Positions 25,158 to 32,390 of a stretch of 35,078 nt of DNA are shown piece by piece. The notes beneath the pieces were generated by a model. It had not been told where the DNA came from and searched no databases. It saw nothing but the letters and a program-made list of their open reading frames with translations. The stretch spans positions 1 through 35,078 of the forward strand of contig NZ_QJRF01000077.1 of NCBI RefSeq assembly GCF_013393345.1, in the 5' to 3' direction. Within the stretch, counting starts at the first letter, position 1. Each line of letters starts with the position of its first letter. The translations under genes and the position numbers were made by a program. The stretch comes from Pseudomonas taiwanensis. Its GTDB lineage: Bacteria > Pseudomonadota > Gammaproteobacteria > Pseudomonadales > Pseudomonadaceae.

Positions 25158-26940
25158 CCCCGAACTGCTGGACTACTACCAGCGCGAACTGACCTGGCTG
25201 CGCCATGCCGGCGCCAGCTTCGCCGCGCGCTATCCGAAGGTTGCGCGCCGTCTCGAATTGTCTCCTGGCGAATGCCCGGACCCGCACGTTGAGCGGTTGC
25301 TGGAAGGCTTCTCGCTGCTGACCGCACGCCTGCAGCGACGCCTGGACGACGACTACGCCGAGTTCAGCGACGCGCTGCTGGAACAGCTCTACCCGCTGGC
25401 CCTGCGCCCGCTGCCCTCCTGCGCCATCGTCCAGTTCGAACCGGACCCGACCCAGGGCAGCCTCGCCGAGGGCTTCCGGTTGCCGCGCGACACGCCGCTG
25501 TTCGTCACCACCCGCCAGGGCGCCAGCGTGCACCTGCGCACCACGGCGGAGGCGGTGCTGTGGCCCGTACGTATCGGCGGCGCGACGCTCCTGGATGGCG
25601 ACGAGGCAGTCGCCTTGACCGGACGCCCCGAGGCACGCGCGGCCCTGCGTCTGGAACTGCACTGCCTGGGCGAATTCGATTGGGCGCAGCTGCCCATCCG
25701 CCAGCTGCGCCTGCACCTTGCCGCCTCGCCGGTTACCAACGCCGCGCTCTACGACCTGCTGGGCGCCCACACGCTCGGCATCCATTGCGGCGTGCCGGGC
25801 ATGCCGTTGCTGCCCTGTCCCGGCGAGCCGCACCTGGTGGGCTTTGCCGACGATCAGGCATTGCTGCCCGAGGAGGATGGCCAGCATCCGGGCCTGCGCC
25901 TCCTGGCCGAATACTTCAGCTTCCCGGACAAATTCGCGTTCTTCGATATCCCGATCCAGCCGCCCAGCGTGGGTGGGCGCGATTGCGTGCTGGTGATCGC
26001 CTTCGACCGCGCCCCGGCGGGCCGCCTGCATCTGCAGCAGGACGACCTGCGCCTGGGCTGCGCGCCTGTCATCAACCTGTTCCCGCGTACATCCGAACCC
26101 CTGCGCCCGGACGGCACCCGCAGCGAATATCGCCTGGTCGCCGATGCCCACCGCGAAAGCAGCGTGGAGATCCACAGCATCCGCGCCATGCGTGCGGCAT
26201 CGCCACGCGGTGTGATCCCGGTGCCGGCCTACTACGGCCATGCCCATGGCGGGCGCGCTCCCGGTGCCCGCCTCTATTGGCACGCCCGCCGGGTGCAAGG
26301 CATGACCCCCAATCGCCTGGGCACCGACCTGCTGCTGAGCCTGGTGGACACCGGATTCGATCCCTTGCTGGACGCCCCCGAGTACAGCCTGACGGCGGAA
26401 CTGCTCTGCACCAACCGGCACCTGGCGGAGAACCTGCCGGCCGGCACGCGGCTGGGCTTCGAGCGCCCCGGTCCCGTTGCCCGCGCCAGCCTGCGTAACC
26501 CACCAACACCGCAGAGCCTGCCTCGCCTGTCCGGCGAATCGCGCTGGCGAATGGTTTCGCAGCTCACCCTCAACCACCTGTCCCTGGTGGAAGGTCCGCA
26601 GGCACTGGATGCCCTGCAGGAGATGCTCAACCTGCACAACCTGCGCGACGACGGTGGCGCCCGACGGCAGATCGAAGGCATCACCCGGCTGGCCTGCGAG
26701 CGGGTGGTCGCCAGGGTCGGCGACGACGCCTGGCGCGGCTGGCGCAATGGCCTGGAGGTTCGCCTCAGCCTCGATCCCCAGCACTTCGCCGGTTCCAGCG
26801 CCGTGCTCTTCTCCGCCGTACTGGCGCAGTTCTTTTCCCTTTATGCGACCGCGAACCGCTTCGTGCGAACCGTGCTGGTCGATGGCGACAAGGAGGTCCG
26901 GACGTGGCAACCGCAGACCGGCATGCCCCTCTCCCTCTGA
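25141..26940 (+). CDS. tssF: TssF, T6SS baseplate wedge protein
   Basis: 599 residues, the usual TssF length, with the characteristic start LLDYYQRELTWLRHAGASFA and the FSFPDKFAFFDI segment (about 259-270). TssF pairs with TssG (two TssF per TssG) to make the wedge around the VgrG hub. It overlaps tssE by 17 bases and tssG by 37 bases, so the three are translationally coupled. Confidence 0.95.
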   Translation: MSDSIDPELLDYYQRELTWLRHAGASFAARYPKVARRLELSPGECPDPHVERLLEGFSLLTARLQRRLDDDYAEFSDALLEQLYPLALRPLPSCAIVQFEPDPTQGSLAEGFRLPRDTPLFVTTRQGASVHLRTTAEAVLWPVRIGGATLLDGDEAVALTGRPEARAALRLELHCLGEFDWAQLPIRQLRLHLAASPVTNAALYDLLGAHTLGIHCGVPGMPLLPCPGEPHLVGFADDQALLPEEDGQHPGLRLLAEYFSFPDKFAFFDIPIQPPSVGGRDCVLVIAFDRAPAGRLHLQQDDLRLGCAPVINLFPRTSEPLRPDGTRSEYRLVADAHRESSVEIHSIRAMRAASPRGVIPVPAYYGHAHGGRAPGARLYWHARRVQGMTPNRLGTDLLLSLVDTGFDPLLDAPEYSLTAELLCTNRHLAENLPAGTRLGFERPGPVARASLRNPPTPQSLPRLSGESRWRMVSQLTLNHLSLVEGPQALDALQEMLNLHNLRDDGGARRQIEGITRLACERVVARVGDDAWRGWRNGLEVRLSLDPQHFAGSSAVLFSAVLAQFFSLYATANRFVRTVLVDGDKEVRTWQPQTGMPLSL

Positions 26941-27920
26941 GCCGGCGCCTGCGCGACGCGCCGCAGGCCTTCGAGTTTCTGCAGGCGCTCCTGCTGCTGG
27001 AGCGTGAACGACCGGGTGCCGAAGCCCTCGGCCAGGGCAGCGCTCCTCAGAGCGAAGCCCTGCGCCTGCGCGGCCCGTTGACCCCGACTTTCGCAGCCAG
27101 CCAGGTCGAGAAGCTGGAGGAAGCGCCCGGCCAGCCACCGACCCTGACCACTCCCGTGTTCGGCCTCGGTGGGCCCGACGGCCCCCTGCCTTATGCGTAC
27201 CAGGAGTGGCTGCAACAGCGGGCTAAGGAAAAGGATCACGCTCCGGCGGAATTCCTCGATCTGTTCCAGCATCGCCTACTCAGCATGCTGTACCGAGTAC
27301 TCGGCAAGCATCGCCTGGCGCTGGGCTTTTGTGCGCCCGAAGATTCGCCCGCACAGGACCAACTGCTGGCCCTCTGCGGCCTGCTTCCCGGCGCCCTGCA
27401 GAATCGCCTGACCCTACCGGACGCGGCCGTGACCGCTCGCACCGCGCTGTTCGCTGGCGGCCGTCGCTCCCTGGCCGGCTTCGCCGCCCTGGTGCGCCAT
27501 CAGTTCAACGTCGCGGTGCGCTACGAGGCCTACCAGGGCGGCTGGCGCGACATTCCACCGGCCAGCCGTAGCCGCCTGCAACGCGGAGCCCGCAACCTCG
27601 GCCTGGGTCGCGATGCCATCGCCGGCACCCGCGTTTGGGATGAGCACGCCGGTATCCGCCTGATCCTCGGCCCACTGTCCAGCGACCGTGCGCGAGACTT
27701 TCTTCCCACCGGTTCCGATCACGTGCGACTTGCGAGCCTCGCCGCGCTCTATTTCGGCCCGGACCTGGACTGCACCCTGCGCCTGCTGGTCCGCCCCGGC
27801 GCGCCGCTGAGCCTGGACCGCATCCAGCCGCCACGCCTGCGCTGGAGCAGCGGCCTGCAACTGCGCGGCGAAACCCTGCAACAGATCGACACGCGCTTGC
27901 GCCAGACGGAGGTGGCCTGA
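26904..27920 (+). CDS. tssG: TssG, T6SS baseplate wedge protein
   Basis: 338 residues from a GTG at 26904, chosen because a strong AAGGAGG ribosome site lies 7 bases upstream, inside the end of tssF. Conserved landmarks are FEFLQALLLLER near the start, VFGLGGPDGPLPYAYQEWL (about 86-104) and FLDLFQHRLLSMLYR (about 117-131). The stop is 2 bases before clpV. Confidence 0.94.
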   Translation: MATADRHAPLPLSRRLRDAPQAFEFLQALLLLERERPGAEALGQGSAPQSEALRLRGPLTPTFAASQVEKLEEAPGQPPTLTTPVFGLGGPDGPLPYAYQEWLQQRAKEKDHAPAEFLDLFQHRLLSMLYRVLGKHRLALGFCAPEDSPAQDQLLALCGLLPGALQNRLTLPDAAVTARTALFAGGRRSLAGFAALVRHQFNVAVRYEAYQGGWRDIPPASRSRLQRGARNLGLGRDAIAGTRVWDEHAGIRLILGPLSSDRARDFLPTGSDHVRLASLAALYFGPDLDCTLRLLVRPGAPLSLDRIQPPRLRWSSGLQLRGETLQQIDTRLRQTEVA

Positions 27921-27922
27921 CC

Positions 27923-30469
27923 ATGGAACTCGGCAGCCTGATCGGACGCCTCAACGCGGAAAGCCGCCGAGCCCTGGAACGGGCCGCGCAGCGCTGCCTG
28001 CAGCGCACCCACCACTACGTGGAAGTCGAGCACCTGCTGCTGGAACTGCTGGATATCGAAGGGGGCGACCTGGCCTGCCTGTTGCCGCGCTTCGGCCTGG
28101 AGCGCGACACGCTCGCCTCGGAGATCAACCAGGCGCTGGAGCTGTTCAAGGCCGGCAACACCCGCACTCCGGCGCTCTCTGCGCAGACCATCGGCGTCCT
28201 TGAAGACGCCGTGGTGCACGCCAGTGTGCTGGGACAGCAGAGCATCCGCTCCGGCCTGCTGCTGCTCGCTCTGCTTGACCGCGACGAACGCCGCACCTTG
28301 CTGCTCAACAGTGCGTCGTCGCTGCTGCGCATTCCGCGCGAGGCCCTGCGCAGCAACCTGCTGGAATGGACCCAGCCGTCCCGCGAGCAACCCGCCGCAG
28401 CCCAGGCCGCCAAGGGCAAACCCACCCAGGCCGGTGCCCAGGATTCCATTCTCGACCAGTACACCCAGGACCTCACCGCCGATGCCCATGCCGGACGCAT
28501 CGATCCCATCGTCGGGCGCGACAGCGAGATCCGCCAGAGCATCGACATCCTCCTGCGCCGCCGGCAGAACAACCCGATCCTCGTTGGCGCTCCCGGGGTG
28601 GGCAAGACAGCCGTCGTCGAGGGGCTGGCCCTGCGCATCGCCGCCGGGGACGTGCCACCGCCCTTGCAGGACGTCAGCTTGCGGGTCCTCGACCTCGGCC
28701 TGCTGCAAGCCGGCGCCGGGGTCAAAGGCGAGTTCGAGCAGCGCCTGAAAGGCGTGATCGATGGCGTCCGCAATGCCGAGAAGCCGGTCATCCTGTTCAT
28801 CGACGAAGCCCACACCCTGATCGGTGCCGGCGCCGCCGAAGGCCAGAGCGATGCCGCCAACCTGCTCAAGCCGGCCCTGGCCCGTGGCGAACTGCGCACC
28901 CTCGCTGCCACCACCTGGCTGGAATACAAGAAGTACTTCGAAAAGGACCCGGCGCTCGCCCGACGCTTCCAACTGGTGCAGGTGGAAGAGCCGGACGAAT
29001 CCACTGCGGTCGAGATGCTGCGCGGCGTTGCCGCCAAGCTGGAACAGCACCATGGCGTACAGGTGCTGGATGCCGCCATTCACGATGCGGTGAAGCTCTC
29101 TCATCGCTACATTTCCGGCCGGCAGCTGCCGGACAAGGCCATCAGCGTGCTCGACACCGCCTGCGCCCGCGTCGCCCTCGGCCAGCACGACGTACCGCCA
29201 CCGCTGGAAAGCCTGCGCCACCGTGAGCAATCCCTGGAAGAAGAGCTGCAACGCCTGCGCCGCGAACAGGCCACCGGCCTCGACCACCGCGAACGCATTA
29301 CCGCGCTGGAAAGTGAATCGCGCGGCAACCTGGTCGCCATCCGGGAGCTGGAAACCCGCTGGAGCGAAGAGCGCGAAGCCGTACGCGAACTGCTGGACGC
29401 CCGCCGCGAACTGCTCGCCCTCAGCGACAGCGTCGACACCAGCAAGCCCAACGAAGAACTGGATGACCGCATCGACCACCTGGCCGCCGAACTGGCGCGC
29501 CTGGAAGCCGGGCTCGACGCCATCCGCCAGGACGACCCGCTGGTGCCCGAGCAGGTGGACTCCAAGACCGTGGCTTCGGTGATCGCCGGCTGGACCGGCA
29601 TCCCCATCGGCAAGATGCTCGCCGACGAAGCCCACGCCGTGCGTACCCTGGGCCAGCGCATGGCGCAGCGGGTCATGGGCCAGGACGCCGCGCTCGCCAC
29701 CATCGCCCAACGCATCCAGGCCTATCGCGCCGGGCTGACCGACCCGGCCAAACCCGTCGGCGTATTCCTGCTGGTGGGCCCCACTGGCGTCGGCAAGACC
29801 GAGACCGCCTACGCCCTGGCCGACGCCCTCTACGGCGGCGAGCGCAACCTCATCAGCATCAACCTTTCCGAGTACCAGGAGGCCCACACCGTCAGCCAGC
29901 TCAAGGGCGCCCCGCCCGGCTACGTCGGCTACGGCTCCGGCGGCGTGCTCACCGAAGCCGTGCGCCGCCGCCCCTACTCCGTGGTGCTGCTGGACGAAAT
30001 CGAAAAGGCCCACCCCGACGTGCTGGAAGCCTTCTACAACGTCTTCGACAAGGGCGTGATGGAAGACGGCACCGGCCTGGTGGTGGACTTCAAGAACACC
30101 GTGATGCTCGCCACTAGCAACGTCGGCGCGGAACTGGTGCTCGACACCGCACCCGATCAGCTTGGCAGCGACGCCTTCAACGAACGCCTGCGCAAGGTCC
30201 TGCTGCAAGTCTTCCGCCCCGCCTTCCTCGCCCGCATGACCGTGGTGCCCTACCGCCCGCTGGACGAAGCGACCCTGGAAGGCATCGTCGTTGCCAAGCT
30301 GGAAAAGTTGCAGGCCCGCTACAAGGCCGCCACCGGCAAGCAGTTCGACTTCGACCCCGCCATCGTGAAAGCGGTGTTGGCCAAGTGCAGCTCGGCAGGG
30401 GCGCGGGATATCGAGAATGTGCTGATGGCGCAGGTGACGGGGAAGTTGGCGGAGTGGGTGTTGGAGTAA
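27923..30469 (+). CDS. clpV: ClpV (TssH), T6SS sheath-recycling AAA+ ATPase
   Basis: 848 residues. An N-terminal Clp repeat domain (1-150) is followed by AAA module 1, with Walker A GAPGVGKT (222-229) and Walker B Asp294-Glu295. A coiled-coil middle domain spans about 430-540, and AAA module 2 has Walker A GPTGVGKT (619-626) and Walker B Asp691-Glu692. It disassembles contracted TssBC sheaths. The N-domain and position directly after tssG separate it from ClpB. It is followed after 23 bases by the cargo-like genes without a terminator. Confidence 0.97.
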   Translation: MELGSLIGRLNAESRRALERAAQRCLQRTHHYVEVEHLLLELLDIEGGDLACLLPRFGLERDTLASEINQALELFKAGNTRTPALSAQTIGVLEDAVVHASVLGQQSIRSGLLLLALLDRDERRTLLLNSASSLLRIPREALRSNLLEWTQPSREQPAAAQAAKGKPTQAGAQDSILDQYTQDLTADAHAGRIDPIVGRDSEIRQSIDILLRRRQNNPILVGAPGVGKTAVVEGLALRIAAGDVPPPLQDVSLRVLDLGLLQAGAGVKGEFEQRLKGVIDGVRNAEKPVILFIDEAHTLIGAGAAEGQSDAANLLKPALARGELRTLAATTWLEYKKYFEKDPALARRFQLVQVEEPDESTAVEMLRGVAAKLEQHHGVQVLDAAIHDAVKLSHRYISGRQLPDKAISVLDTACARVALGQHDVPPPLESLRHREQSLEEELQRLRREQATGLDHRERITALESESRGNLVAIRELETRWSEEREAVRELLDARRELLALSDSVDTSKPNEELDDRIDHLAAELARLEAGLDAIRQDDPLVPEQVDSKTVASVIAGWTGIPIGKMLADEAHAVRTLGQRMAQRVMGQDAALATIAQRIQAYRAGLTDPAKPVGVFLLVGPTGVGKTETAYALADALYGGERNLISINLSEYQEAHTVSQLKGAPPGYVGYGSGGVLTEAVRRRPYSVVLLDEIEKAHPDVLEAFYNVFDKGVMEDGTGLVVDFKNTVMLATSNVGAELVLDTAPDQLGSDAFNERLRKVLLQVFRPAFLARMTVVPYRPLDEATLEGIVVAKLEKLQARYKAATGKQFDFDPAIVKAVLAKCSSAGARDIENVLMAQVTGKLAEWVLE

Positions 30470-30492
30470 AGATCTGAATCAGGAGGTGATTC

Positions 30493-30981
30493 ATGCCTGT
30501 CGCACATGTAAGTGCCGCAGTGGGGACAGCCCATCGAGATATCGTCCGGGAACTTGCAACAGCCTGCATTCTGCAGTTCCAAAGCATCAGGGGACCGGGA
30601 AATGGGGTCGGAAACGGCTCCTGCTGCGCATGCGTCAGATTGACAGCCCCGGGCCCGTGGGGCGCGCCAGATTACCGATTCGGGCAAAGTCAGGCGCACC
30701 TTCTGGACGCGGACGCAATCAATGTCGGCGGCCTGTTCAATCCCCAGCACCATGCGGAGAGGCAGGCGCATGCCGCCGGGAATCTTGCTGGTGGATACGG
30801 CGCCCATCTGTTCGTCGAACTGCCTCCTTGCGGCGGTCACAACGGCTGTGCCAACTGGTGCGCGGCCAACATCGCCAATGTGAACGTCTGGTACCTGTAC
30901 GCCAATACGCAGGCCATGGTCGCAGCCCATAGCGCAGGCAACTTCGCTCAATTCACTGCTCTCAATCAGGCCCTGCCATAA
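30493..30981 (+). CDS. Small deaminase-fold protein 1, putative T6SS effector
   Basis: 162 residues behind a near-perfect ribosome site (AGGAGGTGAT). The C-terminal half has the cytidine-deaminase-superfamily signature: HAE at 87-89 (zinc His and catalytic Glu) and, after a hydrophobic strand (HLFVEL), PCGGHNGCANWC at 112-123. The second zinc ligand pair would be Cys113 with Cys119 or Cys123, a wider spacing than the classic PCxxC but one I recall from several bacterial toxin deaminases. The N-terminal half is Gly/Ala-rich and contains a CCAC cluster (44-47). There is no signal peptide or trafficking domain. It lies between clpV and vgrG, a place where T6SS clusters carry cargo. Function, substrate (DNA, RNA or nucleotide) and exact family are inferred; I do not recognise a named homologue. 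Confidence 0.6.
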   Translation: MPVAHVSAAVGTAHRDIVRELATACILQFQSIRGPGNGVGNGSCCACVRLTAPGPWGAPDYRFGQSQAHLLDADAINVGGLFNPQHHAERQAHAAGNLAGGYGAHLFVELPPCGGHNGCANWCAANIANVNVWYLYANTQAMVAAHSAGNFAQFTALNQALP

Positions 30982-31044
30982 CAGACCGGCCGGAACGCCC
31001 AGCAGCTAGGTAAGTGTCTGCGAACTACAACAAGGAACACTCAG

Positions 31045-31506
31045 ATGGCGAACGCAGAAATCTATACAAAATGGAGCGGCCAGTCCGATGGCAGTCGTCG
31101 GTCCGGCGGTTGGAGCGGGCCACACGGCAGTGCGAATGCGACAGGAGCGGGTGGGATAGTTGCACTGAATCAACATGCCGAGCGCCTGGCATGGAAAGCC
31201 GCATGGCCCTCTCGAATCCGTGCGCATATCCAGCAAACCATCGGAAACTTTCCCAACCAGACTTATCAGATAAAGATCTGGGTCGATCAGCAGGTTTGCC
31301 CGACTTGCCAGAAGTGGATGGTCATCGACGTCATCGGCCATCTGAAGCTACTCCAGCAGTCATATCCCACTCTGAAAGTCGAGCTGTATGCCGAAGTACT
31401 GTTTGCGGGTGTCACAAGGAAAATACGCGTACAAAGAACAACAGTCTGGCCAGTCGAAATCGGCAATCAAAGTACCTACCAGAACCTGCCTGTTATTTAT
31501 AACTGA
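31045..31506 (+). CDS. Small deaminase-fold protein 2, putative T6SS effector
   Basis: 153 residues with an AAGGAA ribosome site, 63 bases after the previous gene. It has a cleaner deaminase signature than its neighbour: HAE at 44-46 at the start of a helix (HAERLAWKAAW), then a strand (YQIKIWVD) leading to CPTC at 85-88, then a helix and a final strand (KVELYAEV). This is the helix-strand-helix order of the zinc deaminase core. The first 40 residues are Gly/Ser-rich. It is not an obvious copy of deaminase 1; shared features are the HAER helix and Gly-rich N-terminus. Base composition is AT-richer than the T6SS core (47% GC in the 31381-31440 line). It may be an effector, a partner of deaminase 1, or a non-secreted enzyme. 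Confidence 0.6.
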   Translation: MANAEIYTKWSGQSDGSRRSGGWSGPHGSANATGAGGIVALNQHAERLAWKAAWPSRIRAHIQQTIGNFPNQTYQIKIWVDQQVCPTCQKWMVIDVIGHLKLLQQSYPTLKVELYAEVLFAGVTRKIRVQRTTVWPVEIGNQSTYQNLPVIYN

Positions 31507-31540
31507 CAGAAAATGCCAATGATCCGTCGGGCTGACCAAC

Positions 31541-32371
31541 ATGAACATCATGAGCTGGAACATCAAGCAGTTTAACTACAACCCCCAGAAGGACAAGTCT
31601 GAGCAGTTGGCGCGAATGGTTCAGATAGCTGAAATCGTTTCAAGCCGAAATATCGATATTCTGACTGTCCTTGAAGTGCGCCCCTCCATAAAGAGTCCGA
31701 TATTCGGCGAGTCCTATGACGATAGTCAGGGAGCACTCGCGATTGCTCAGTTGAAGGAAGTCCTGGGGGAACAGTGGCAATACAGCTTGTCAGGCGGTAA
31801 CGCATACAAGGAGAGCAACAAGGGTGAGCTGTATGCGTTTCTATGGCGATCCGATCGAGCTGTTCCCTTGAGCGAGCCATCACTGACAAACACGAATGCG
31901 CAGCAAAAGATCTTGCCTTTCAAAAACCGTGTGCCGGCCATGATGTTGTTCGGGGAGAACGGCACAAACAAAATCGTCGCTGTGATGGTCTATCACGCAC
32001 CCAATCCGAGCGAAATGAGTGACAAGGAAATTGGCTACATAAAGCAACTTGCCCATGTCCAAGAATTTCCGACCGTACTTTGCGGGGACTTCAACATGAA
32101 CACCCAGGATGTGTTCACCATCTTGCAACCAGAATTCAATTTGGCGGTCACCAACGAAACCAGCCTAAGGGTCAAGCCTACCGGCACTGACAACCCCTAC
32201 GACGCCATTTTCTATCACGGTCTCAATCTGCAGTCCGCTGGTGGGGATAATCTGCTGATAACGGTACAGAACACTCTGGATATGACAATCACAACGGCCC
32301 AGGAAATCAAATCTATCAAGCACTACACATCGGACCACGCCCCGGTATGGGCGCAGTTCTCACTCACCTGA
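31541..32371 (+). CDS. DNase I-like (EEP superfamily) nuclease, putative T6SS effector
   Basis: 276 residues of the endonuclease/exonuclease/phosphatase fold. All key positions are visible: Asn7 in SWNIKQF, Glu45 in VLEV, the ELYAFLWRSD strand typical of DNase I relatives, His152 in YHAP, Asp183 and Asn185 in GDFNMN, Asp221 in YDAIF, and Asp265-His266 in the terminal SDHAPVW. The layout is nearer DNase I/CdtB than ExoIII. It starts directly with the first core strand, without a signal peptide. The ribosome site is poor; GC is about 42-43% in the first 140 bases, far below clpV (about 70%). It lies 19 bases before vgrG. Most likely it nicks or degrades DNA; a sphingomyelinase- or phosphatase-like activity cannot be excluded. 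No neighbouring gene is an obvious immunity protein by sequence. Confidence 0.75.
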   Translation: MNIMSWNIKQFNYNPQKDKSEQLARMVQIAEIVSSRNIDILTVLEVRPSIKSPIFGESYDDSQGALAIAQLKEVLGEQWQYSLSGGNAYKESNKGELYAFLWRSDRAVPLSEPSLTNTNAQQKILPFKNRVPAMMLFGENGTNKIVAVMVYHAPNPSEMSDKEIGYIKQLAHVQEFPTVLCGDFNMNTQDVFTILQPEFNLAVTNETSLRVKPTGTDNPYDAIFYHGLNLQSAGGDNLLITVQNTLDMTITTAQEIKSIKHYTSDHAPVWAQFSLT

Positions 32372-32390
32372 CGAAAACACGGCGCCCCCA

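Noticed and set aside
27749-30208. 819-codon open frame antisense to clpV and tssG
   Set aside because: Shadow of high-GC third-position bias; composition is Gly/Ala/Val/Gln-rich without domains, and the sense strand encodes a fully conserved ClpV.
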